Assembly (NCBI GenBank): GCA_024704765.1
Contig: JAKMXF010000033.1
Span: 620,001 to 684,000 of the forward strand
Reading direction: 5' to 3'
DNA: 64,000 nucleotides
DNA from: Oopsacas minuta
Taxonomy: Eukaryota; Porifera; Hexactinellida; Lyssacinosida; Leucopsacidae
In this document: piece after piece, positions 1 through 11,200 of the stretch
How positions within the stretch are numbered: position 1 is the stretch's first letter
How the letters are laid out: each line of letters opens with the position of its first letter
Made by a program: the position numbers and the translations under genes
The notes under the pieces: model-generated
Databases searched by the model: none
What the model was told of the DNA's origin: nothing
Seen by the model: the letters and a program-made list of their open reading frames with translations, nothing else

Positions 1-126
1 ACAGGTCAAGGGATGTTTCATTGCTCTTGTAAGAAGACATGTCTTCGTACTACGTGCAAGTGTTATCGTTCAAATCGACTATGTCACAGTAGGTGTCACA
101 ACAACCAAAGCTGCAGTAATAAGTAG
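1..126 (+). CDS. 3' end of a CXC cysteine-rich, transposon-type protein (partial)
   Basis: The first 42 codons are open from the window edge and stop with TAG at 124-126. They encode a cysteine-rich tail with the spacing CSCKKTC...TCKCY...C..RC....SC. This resembles the CXC motif at the C-terminus of KRAB-A-domain-2-like (KRBA2-like) proteins, which derive from integrase-bearing DNA transposons. The cysteines would bind zinc. The rest of the gene lies left of the window, so neither an integrase nor host domestication can be judged. Tandem repeats follow within 250 bp. I infer a mobile-element origin from the motif alone. Confidence 0.5.
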   Translation, partial: TGQGMFHCSCKKTCLRTTCKCYRSNRLCHSRCHNNQSCSNK

Positions 127-299
127 AGTTGTGAAAATAGAGACCTCATAGTACTATTAGCAAAGAAGAAATGTAAGCCAAGTAGCTGAGTATTTATAGA
201 AGAATAATTAGCCAAAACATATTGTTATATAAAAATTACTGATAACAAGATAAGAAAATTGTATATTGCGTATGGATAATTGTATTTCGTATATTGTCC

Positions 300-560
300 A
301 ATGAGAGTAGCATTATGCATATTGTCCAATATGAGTAACATTATGCATATTACATTATGCATATTGACTAAAAAAGTAGCAATATGCATATTGCCTGGGC
401 ATTATGCATATTGACTAAAAAAGTAGCATTATGCATATTGCCTGGGCATTATGCATATTGACTAAAAAAGTAGCATTATGCATATTGCCTGGGCATTATG
501 CATATTGACTAAAAAAGTAGCATTATGCATATTGCCTGGGCATTATGCATAATGCCCAAT
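300..560. repeat. Tandem repeat, unit about 48 bp, rich in ATGCAT
   Basis: About four copies of a 48-bp unit lie between roughly 345 and 545, preceded by degenerate copies from about 300. Each unit contains two GCATTATGCATATTG blocks, one followed by CCTGGG and the other by GACTAAAAAAGTA. ATGCAT is self-complementary, so the array could form repeated hairpins. No coding sense was seen. The spacer 127-830 holds nothing else that I can support. Confidence 0.85.
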
Positions 561-827
561 TTCTCATATTGCCCATAACATATATACACGTATAGTAGGC
601 TGTGTAGACATCCCATAAAGGAATTACAATACATACATAATAACCGCCTTTGAATAGTAATGATATTTAATGGTCTCAAATTATGCAACAGAACCCATGA
701 CGAATCAGCTGATTTTCTATGATCAAATATCTGTCCCTGCTATTTGGTATAACTCATGTAAAATACGCAATATTCTCAAACCTATAATGTTAAAATTAAT
801 CAGAACATGCAGTATAAAACTGAGCTC

Positions 828-1781
828 TCATAGCAATGCACAAGAAGTGAAAGATTCTTGACTTAAATTATTAGATAGAAATAAGTTAGCACATTCCAGT
901 AGCTCTTTATATAACTTTACGAATTCAATTTCTGAATGAGAGAATCCCTCATCTCTGTTGTCCCATAAACGGTGTACATGTCTACTGCCTTGGTTAAAAT
1001 TAGCCACGAAATGTATTCTGGCGTTATTGAAATTTAGTTTAGAGAATGCAGTAAGTATAGCATCCTTCCTTCTATCTACCTCTTCATTGAAATCCCTACC
1101 ATTCTCTATAGCTTGTTTGTAGATAATATCCAAACAAGTGACAACTACTATAGGTTCGTATTGGTAGCCGAGACAATCTTGAAATACGTCAGTGAAGAAA
1201 CGGACAGTTTCACCACTAAAAAAAGGGTCCAGAGACCCATCGAATACAAACACGACACAGTGCGGCCTGGATCGTATGCTACGTGTCCAGAAGAACCGTT
1301 GAGACCACCACTCCTTGTTAAACACATGGAAATCCTCCAGGAGGGCTCCGTTCTTATAGAACCCCATTAACTCTCTTCTGTGTAGATCCTGTTCATGTGG
1401 AGAGTATGCTTGATCTCCTCTTGTATCCTGGAATACAACTGTACTAGCTTTATTAGATATATACTCACGCCATTGTAGTGTTTTATGTTGATCAGGATTA
1501 TGATCGGATAATTCACGCTGTATTGAACCTGGGAATGAATCGTAAGGTCCTACACTACGATATAGACTTCCTATTAAGCTACTTTTACCTGATCCTACAG
1601 GACCAAAGAACACGATATTAGCATGAGGTACCATACTCCTGTTATTGATAAGAGGCTCCCCTGTGAGAGGATCTTTGATACTGCTTTGATGTACATTACT
1701 CAATTCAGGGGTCGTATAACTGTTAATCTGTCTACGAAGCTCAGTTATTTCTAATCCGTTAGCAGGAATGTATACAGCCAT
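828..1781 (-). CDS. IFI44-like GTPase with C-terminal CaaX motif
   Basis: This is a single-exon gene of 317 residues. The only ATG consistent with the P-loop frame is at 1781; the open frame upstream of it has no ATG. A Walker A motif (GPVGSGKSS) lies at residues 60-68. A DTRGD segment in the position of the G3/switch II motif follows about 60 residues later. The layout, including the Trp- and His-rich middle, resembles interferon-induced protein 44 (IFI44/IFI44L), a GTPase-like family widespread in invertebrates. The protein ends Cys-Ala-Leu-Leu, a CaaX box whose terminal Leu favours geranylgeranylation, so membrane attachment is plausible. Vertebrate IFI44 is not known for such an ending. 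The GTPase fold is fairly secure; the exact family name is less so. Confidence 0.7.
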   Translation of the reverse strand: MAVYIPANGLEITELRRQINSYTTPELSNVHQSSIKDPLTGEPLINNRSMVPHANIVFFGPVGSGKSSLIGSLYRSVGPYDSFPGSIQRELSDHNPDQHKTLQWREYISNKASTVVFQDTRGDQAYSPHEQDLHRRELMGFYKNGALLEDFHVFNKEWWSQRFFWTRSIRSRPHCVVFVFDGSLDPFFSGETVRFFTDVFQDCLGYQYEPIVVVTCLDIIYKQAIENGRDFNEEVDRRKDAILTAFSKLNFNNARIHFVANFNQGSRHVHRLWDNRDEGFSHSEIEFVKLYKELLECANLFLSNNLSQESFTSCALL

Positions 1782-2255
1782 ACTTTGATAAATGTGAAAC
1801 AACTAGCTTAATTTGTTTTACATTGACTTAAACAGCTGACAAGGGTCTAAACATCGAACAATCGATTCCAAAAGTTCCCAAATTGTGAGATACATGAGCT
1901 AGGGCGTAACTAGCATTAAGGCAGAGGAGGCAACTGCCTCCTCACTTTTTCAGGCGTTGCCTCGTCTCCCTATTATACTCGCCAATCATATTGAGGCAAA
2001 TATTCATCCTTACCTCTTCACTCTGGAATCTCTAGTTCACCCGATATAAGCACTACATTCTTAAAAGGGGTATAACAAATGAATATGTTAAATGATAATT
2101 ATTGCACATAAATAGGCTGTACGTACATACAACTACTATCAAAGTTGTAATAGACAGTTGCAAGCATGATGCATTGTTTCATAAGAATAATAAAAGGTCA
2201 AATCCATCAAGAGAAAGATAGAAAAGAGAATGTTTAAGATGTTCCAATGCTGAGG
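1782..2255. other. Spacer, no gene seen
   Basis: This AT-rich sequence lies between the divergent end of the GTPase gene and the last CIB-like exon. No splice-bounded open frame or RNA gene was recognised. Confidence 0.5.
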
Positions 2256-5200
2256 TTAGATTCTCACGCGAAATGTCCTAAATAAACAACCGGTTAATGT
2301 GGATAGCTACGTATACATAATTTATACTGAATTACAGGTACGTACTTGAAAAAGTCAGGGGATTTAGATATGATGTGTGCAAAATCATCCAAACAAAGTT
2401 TTTCTTCATTTGACATCAAACTCTCTTCAAAGATCTAAGTTATAGTAATAAATTGAATTTTGTCCCGAACATCGTAAGACATTTCACTTCATAATAATCC
2501 TGTGTATCTACCGTTTAAATTACCTTGTCAATGATAACTCTCTTCTCTTCATCACTAAGTCTGTTAGCTTTAAGTCCATCACCTGGTTGAGCTTGTCTAC
2601 CCTCTCCTGAAGCAGTTATAGGAGGGGTCTCCTATTGGTTAAGCAGTGCATTAATGTGTGTTATATTAATAGTTGAGAACAAATAAATCAACTTACCACG
2701 TCTTGTATTTCTGTGACATCAACAACTTGTAGATCCTAAAGTATTATTCAATAGATCTTACGGATATGTATTAATTGTTTAGTTACTATAGTAAATGGAT
2801 TACTACGTATCACCAGAGGGATTACGACAAGATGGAAGAGCCCCTAATGATATTCGCAAGTTACGAGCTAGCTTAGGTGTATTGCCTGCAGCAAATGGAT
2901 CCGCTTATATCGAACAAGGAAACACCAAAGTATTGTGTTCAGTATATGGCCCTCACGAGCCGAGAGGACAGAGAGGCAATGTAGAGAAAGTGATAGTTAA
3001 TTGTCAGCTGAGTATAGCACCATTTGCTATGGCATCCAGGAGGAGAAGACCGCTAGGAATAGGCCGTACTCAGGATATGGCTACTTCAATTGGAGATGCT
3101 CTAGAGGCTGCTATGTTAACCTCTGTATACCCCAGGTAACGTTTAATAATGTTTAATTGTATAGCTGTGTGTAGGGTAATAGTAACCAATAGTTTTCAAT
3201 ACATTTGTAGATCACAGATTGACATATACATTCAGGTCCTGCAAGCAGACGGGGGCATACAATGTGTCAGTATGAATGCTGCTACACTAGCTACCATAGA
3301 TGCAGGTATTCCTCTATCTGACTATGTATGTGCATGTACAGCAACCTATCTTGAGGATAAACCTCTTGTGGATATGAATCATACAGAAGAATTGGGCAGA
3401 GGCCCGGACATGAGTTTAGGATTACTCCCCAATAGCGGGAGGCTATCTATGTTACTAATGACCTCTAAACTACATAGAGATAATCTAGAGAAGGTAGTGG
3501 ACTGTGCTATGAAGGGTTGTAGAGATGTATACACGCTAATTAATGGGATTGTTAAGCAGAGAGCAGCAATAGATTAATAGTATTATTATTATTTGTATGA
3601 GATAACTATGCTTACGGGTTGCTGTTCAAGATCTGAGTTATATCCACATAGTTTGTCTAACAACTTCTCTAGATCTCTTCTACCGATAAAGTCATCTCCA
3701 TCAAAATCTAATGTTAGCAAGTGTATAATAGTGTCTCAAATTTATATTTCAAATTCAACAAGATAACTTACCGTAAACTTTGAAAGCGCATAGGATCTTA
3801 TCATCCTTTCGTGCCTATCATATAAATGTATAAATATCTACAGGTGGAAGTTTATATAATCCCTAATCATTTTTTTACAAACACCTACAGTGCAACCTCT
3901 ATAAATGGGGTCTCTATAAGCTATAAGCGGCCAATTTTGTACATATTCGTTCATTTCCATAGAAACGAATCTCTATAAGTGGGGAATTTGTAATAAAGTT
4001 CATTGAAATATCTATTTTCGTTCAAATTTGGAAAATATTCATATAAGCAGCCCCTATAATCATTTGAAATAATTTGATTTCTAGGAATAAAATTTTCTCA
4101 AAATTATTATTTTCAACAAATAAAGATATTATACAAATCAAAGATCATTGAAGAAACAGCCATTGGAGGAAGTGGCTAGAAAATTGACTATCTAAACTCT
4201 AATTAAATTAAGGACATTTACCATTGAAATTATATGTGGGGAATGAAGGCATATCCGAAATTTCGCCGTCCCGAGCTCCCCCACTTATAGAGATTCTACT
4301 GTATATGGTCGGTACATGTAAAACGCAGTTATTAAGAACCTTGTTTCAGCTTCATCGCATGCTCAGATCTTGTATATAGCAGGCACAAGTTTACCATTAA
4401 CAGTGGCTTAATTAAACGTTCGTAAATAATAAACTTACATTGTGGCTGAGTACAGATACCATGTCTAGAAAATCCTCAAAACTGAGAGCCCCATTGGTCT
4501 CTGAGAAGTATTTGCATAGTTCTCCTTTGAATGGATTCTCCTAAACAAATTAATAGGGTAGTAGTACGCATTAATTCAGTGGGAGAGTCACTATATGAAT
4601 TGTCCATATGAAACCATGTACTTAACAACCCATAATATCCTATTATAATGAGCTATAGAAAGCTGATATACGAGTAACAGGGACAACTAAAATTAGTTAC
4701 AAAACTCGGTAAGAGTAGAGATATAATTCAGATAAGATAACAGCTGATTACCCAGGGAGATGGCGTCGTGGGACGATGACAATTATGATCTTGACGTAGG
4801 ATTCGTCAACAAGTTAGACAAAGACTCAAAAATAGCAGCTCCTGATTCTAGTAAAGAAACTCAAAAGGAAAGTAAAAAACAGAAACAAAAGAATGAAATA
4901 GAAAGGAAGAGAGAGTTAGCTGAGGTAGAAGATTTTATGGGAGTAGATGATACTCCCGATGACGTCATAAACAGTAAACCTGTTACACAGCCTGTACCAG
5001 CACCGATAAATGCTAGAGCTCAGCTCAAAGCTAGTTTACGGGAAGCAAGCACTATAGATGATATTATGAGAATTTCATCAGAGCTAGCAGACATTATAAA
5101 CAGTGCTAGAGAGTCAGACCATTATGTAAAGTTACTAATCGAGCTAATTCGTAAATGCGCTAAAGATCTCCCCCCTGATGATATACGGCAGCTAGCAGCT

Positions 5201-8200
5201 AACCTGAATTCTCTCCATAAGTCTCAAGACAAGAAGAAGAAAGGAAAACGTCCCAACTTGAAGCTTGCTCCTGGGAAGAAAGGAGACGATAGAGCTGTAT
5301 CAAATGCTTACGATGAATTTAATTTGGATGATAACAGACAGGATGTAGATTCAGGAGATGAACAATACTATAAGAAGCATAATGCTAGTGGTGATGAGGA
5401 TAAATGGAACTTTTAGGATAATTATTTAGTAACATACAACAGTCATTCCTTTTCTCATGTTTCTGTGATTATTAATATGGTTTGTGCTCGTTACTAACTG
5501 GATATAATAAGCTGCTGTTTTACTAGTGGAAACCTTTATAATGTTCATTGAGTGGATGCTCTGCTTAGGACAGTAGTTTTCAGTCTTTTTTCACGGAAAA
5601 AATCGAATTTTTGAATATCCAAAAGTGTAAAAATGTCGAAATTTTGTGGGAATTGGCTGTAGAATGTAGTGCCGAAAATTTATTGCTCCGATTCATTATG
5701 ATGGCTATGAATAGGCCGTAATCGGATAATTTTAAGCCTTTTGAAAACGTTGGCTCATTATTGTGTTGGTAAGTAAGCATTCGATATATACAATTATTCA
5801 AATCTATTGCATAGGGCACTTGGGAGTTGGAAATAGCATATGCCTTAGTTCTGCATATACTCAATTACTTTACCCAATTAATTCCTGAATAACTAACCTT
5901 CAATTCTGGGAAATGTTTAGTAAATGCTTCCAGAGGCAGGTGTACAGCTACAAGAGCAGTGTTAGTATCATCAACAATATCTACCTGGAATTCTGGATTA
6001 GCTTGTTTGTAAGATTTGTGTATGTTTTCAAATTTCCTCCAAGCTCTAACAAATATTTTACCGTCGATAAATACTGTTATGTGATTTATGAACGGTTTGG
6101 CTGTTGTACATTAGATGCCGGTTATAAGTTATAAGAACATTATTGCATTGCTAGTCCCAAGGGGGTTCTTATAACCGGCATCCACTGTAACACAAATTTA
6201 AACAAAGAAGAATGTATGTTTTGTGGGTACTGGTTAACCTATAGAATTATAAGGAAATAGTACGAACCACGTTTGAATTAATTAATTAAATTTATTAAAA
6301 GTGGTAAGGTCAGGCAATGTAAGCAAAGTAGTAGGCAAATAGTTTTTATATGTGATAAGCTATGGGCCATACCAGCCTCACCGCTGCCCACGTAGTACAA
6401 TAACAGTATAAACACTAGCAACTAGCAAATTACTGTATATTAGCCAAAACGTAGCATTGTGTAATAGTAACAAATCAAATGATGTGGCAAAAATTGAATA
6501 AAAGAATTGATAAAAAACCTCAAAATGAAATAACCTAATTAATTAACAGTTTGAAGTAATTATTGAAGAAAACGCTATGAAATCTGCAGTAATTATTGTT
6601 AAGATCCAATTTCATGTAGCATACTTCTTTACATATGTTGTATAGATAGGAGCTTCGTGGTCGAGTTAATAATTCTATCATCATATTGCAAATCTGTTGA
6701 GATGGAAACATTTATATTGTGCAAACCGATACTGTTAGTAATTGTGATAGGTAAAGATGGCAATTAATTTATCAATAGTTATATTAGCCCTGAGTGTATA
6801 TTCAATTCAAACTATTAATGTTAATTTTACTGGTTTTGAAGAAGGAAATGATTATATATACAAATTGAATGGATTGAATACACAAGCTGATTTGACTTGT
6901 GCGGCTACAGCACATAATAACGAGAGTATATTCTTCCAGACAACATGGCGAGAGAATGGTAGTGACTTTATATCTGAAAGAGAGACGCTACATTTCAATC
7001 TAGTAGCTGAATATACAGGGGGAGATAAGCTGAGGAGATTCTATTGTATTGCTACTACTACTACTAATATATCTGTTGTGAGCAGGGAAATTAGTGTGCA
7101 AGTTCTAGGTAGGCATCTGAATGATTCTTTTATTATATTTATTATTCGAAATTCGTTCTTGCCCACGATACAGTCAACACCCCTTTATATCGAAGCTCAA
7201 GGGACTGCGATAATTAGTTAGATATAGCAGATGTTACTTTGACGTTGGGACCATATTTGTACAATTTAAGATTTCTATATAAGCGGGAATTCGGTACATC
7301 CGTGTTCGATATAACGGGGAGTTACTGTACTTATTTCTTTCTACAGATTATTCTACTATCTGGCTAAATTATAACAGTACTAATGAAGTGAGGACTAATA
7401 ATATAAACCAGACCCTACCAGTTCTGGTACCAGTCCTAACTAGAAACGTTACTCTCACATGTAACGCACAAGGTGCAGGCTGGAGATACACAAATAAAAC
7501 AACAAATAAACAAGTGCATATTGATGGCAGTGAGTTAAACATAGATGTTATCTCTCTCGATTGGATGGTAAGAATAATAGACTGTACTAGAAAATCTGGA
7601 ACGAATCCAGCATTCACTGCAACTAGCATTGTATTAATACCAACAGGTAAGATCACGTGAAAGGTAATTAATACTTTAAGTTTATTAACTTTTATTAATC
7701 AATTGTTAGAGAGTGGATTAGGACTGGAGAATAATGGCTCATTAAAAGCTATTGGAAACAATGAGAGATTGGTAATAACAAGGTACACGACTGTACTATG
7801 TGCTACAAGTGATACAGAGAATATTAATTGGTATTATAGAGACCAGGATGAAAATGGAATAGATGGTGTTATATTAGGAAATAATAGTATAAATGTAGAT
7901 CAGTCAGAGCTAGATACGAGAGGATTTGTCAAGCTAAGTATTAATTATCCTATCCCAGCTGATAGAACTGGTTACTACAGCTGTGTTACATATGAGAAGA
8001 TCTCTCATTCTCGTTCTAGGATTGTTACTCACATTGTAGAAATAGTAAATGGTAAGTATGTACTCTGTTTAGTTTTAAATAAATAAAGCATCATTTGCTA
8101 ACTACATATTTCAATAGAACTATATCAGAATACTAGAACTACAACCTTGTTCAATACAACTCTATCTATACAAATACCTATAAACATCACTACACAACCA

Positions 8201-11200
8201 ATAGCTTCAACCACAAAGCCCATCGCTCCAAATATCACCACAACACAACCAACAACTCTAAACACTACCACACAGATAATCACCCCAAATACCACCACAC
8301 TAACCAACGCTCCAAATACCACCACACAAACAACAATTCTAAATATAACCACACAGACCATCACTAAAAATATCACGACACAACCAACAACCCCAAATAC
8401 CACCACACAGACTATTACTCTAAATACAACCACACAGACGATCACCCCAAATACCACGACACAGACCATCGCTCCAAATACCACAACAAAGATAACCACC
8501 CAAAATACCTCCACACAGACAATCACCCCAAATACCACTCAAACAATCACTCCAAATACCACCACACAAACGATTAGTTTAAATACCACAACACAACCAA
8601 TAACTCTAAATACTACCACACAAACAATCACCTCAAATACTACCACAGTTACCATTACCCCAATCACCACAACGAAGACAACCACCCAAAATACAACCAC
8701 ACAGACGATCATCCCAAATACGGCTCAAACAATCACTCCAAATACGACTCAAACAATCACTCCAAATACGACTCAAACAATCATCCCAAATATAACCACA
8801 CAGACGATCATCCCAAATACGACTCAAACAATCACTCCAAATACCACACAAACAACCATCCCAAATACAACCACACAGACGCTCACCCCAAATACGACTC
8901 AAACAATCACTCCAAATACGACTCAAACAATCATCCCAAATATAACCACACAGACGATCATCCCAAATACGACTCAAACAATCACTCCAAATACCACACA
9001 AACAACCATCCCAAATACAACCACACAGACGCTCACCCCAAATACGACTCAAACAATCACTCCAAATACGACTCAAACAATCACCCAAAATACAACCAAA
9101 CAGACTATCACCCCAAATACCACTACTCCAAAACAAACAACTTCTACAACACCTCCAAACACCACAACAACTCAAGGAACAACTTTCTATACTATGATTA
9201 CTCCAACAACGGAAACAACTGCACCAAGACTCCCTGCACTAACAATTTTACAGCAAGCAATCATTGGTATCGCTATAGGATTAATCCTAATCTCCCTGTT
9301 CCTGTGTATCATCATAACATGCTTGTGTTGTCTAATAAAGAGGAAATCAAAGCCAAAGCCTTGGAAAGATGATCTACCAATAAGTCCCAGTGATGGTAAC
9401 AAGGTAACAGCTAAATACACTCCATTAATAGATACGCAGACTCAGGCAGCACTACAATCTACATCTATACAGAATATTGATACACTGAATTCCTCACCTA
9501 TCAAGAGTATTCAAGGAAATTATATGAAGATACCCATTCAAGAATCAGATGACGTCACAACTGAATTACAAACTCCAACCTTCACAACGGGAAGTGTAGA
9601 CTCACTTCTCTCAGAGAGTACTGTCTCATCCGCTAGCACAGCTCGGTATCAAGATAATCCTAATGGCAAATTAATAGAATTACAACATTACAAACAGCAT
9701 TTAGACCAACTATTGTTAGAGAATAGAATGGAGAGAGAATTTGATAGTCTGGGTAGACACGAAATAAGATACAGTTGCAATCAAGCTTCTCTCAAACAGA
9801 ATTTCAATAAGAACAAATACAAATCAATATTTCCATATGACAAATCAAGAGTGATAATCGTGGATACAGCCTCTACTGGAAGTGACTACATAAATGCCTC
9901 ACACATACCAGGATTCTACATACCCCAGCAATTTATCGCAGCTCAAGCACCAAAATCTAACACAATAAGTTGTTTCTGGAATATGGTATGGGAACAAGGA
10001 TTGAGGATAATAGTCTCACTAACTAATCTTGTAGAACTAGGTAAGATTAAATGTACTCAATACTGGCCTGATAAAGTAGGAGATAGTGATCAACATGGTG
10101 AAGTACATGTCTGTCTACAGAAAGAAGAGAGATACCCTAACTACATAGTTAGAGAGCTGTTAGTAAGTGGAGTGAGTAATAGAAAATTGAGAACAAGACA
10201 GTATCACTATACAGCATGGTCAAATCAAAATATTCCTCGGTTATACAATAATGTACTTTCATTCATTCAAACAGTTAAGAATAGAGAAAGGAAGATCAGT
10301 AGCACTTCTATTCTCGTACACTGTAATACAGGCGTAGGAAGAACTGGCATATTCATAGCCTTGTATAATATACAAGATGCAGTTGGCCAGGGTGTTCCTA
10401 TTAGCGTGTACAGAGTAGTTAATGAGATGAGAGAACACAGACCACACATGGTACAAACATTCTCCCAATACAAGTACATATACCTTGCTATACTAGAGAT
10501 TATAATGGGTTGTACCTCAATTATTGGTGAGGATTATAGAGACACATACAGTATGTATTTACAAGCAGAACAGCCTGGCTACCTCTCTGTATTCAAGCTA
10601 CAGTTCAAAGAGCTCAGTTACCAAACCGAAAAATGTTTCAATAATGAATGTACAGCAGCTTATTACACAGAGAATGTGAATAAGAATGTTGTTGATACAG
10701 TAGTACCATACGACTCTAATAGAGTAATACTATCCTCTACTACCTCGGGTTGTGAGTACATTAATGCTAGCTATATCAGTGACTACAAGCTAATAACAAC
10801 TCCGCTACCTAGACTAAATACGATACGAGAATACCTACAGTTAATCTGCCAGCTAGATGACCCTATTCTAGTAGTAATGTTAAGGAAACTGGAATATGAA
10901 GCAATGAAGAAAGACAGCTGTGATATACCGTATTATTGGGGGGAGGAGAGAGGAAGCAAAGAATTTGGAGTATATAAAGTAGAAACAGAAAGTATAATCA
11001 AATCTCCATTCTTCATACAATATAGCATGAAAGTATACAATGCTTATGAGAGTCAAGAACATAGATTCTGTCAATACATTACCTACTGCTGGGATGATGC
11101 AGATAGCTGTACAGATGCAGGAGCAGTAGTTACACTACTGGATCATGTAGCTATTAGCTTAACAGATAAACCTGATAGGACAGCTGTATTTAGCTGTAAC

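Noticed and set aside
7205-7220. Phosphatase exon 1 read through into intron 1
   Set aside because: The frame runs 37 codons past a good GTAGGC donor into a MITE. Splicing at 7108 keeps the phase 1 pattern of the next exons.
8125-9175. Long antisense frames rich in Val/Cys/Phe or CLSRIW repeats
   Set aside because: They mirror the Thr/Asn-rich stalk of the phosphatase and have no independent support.
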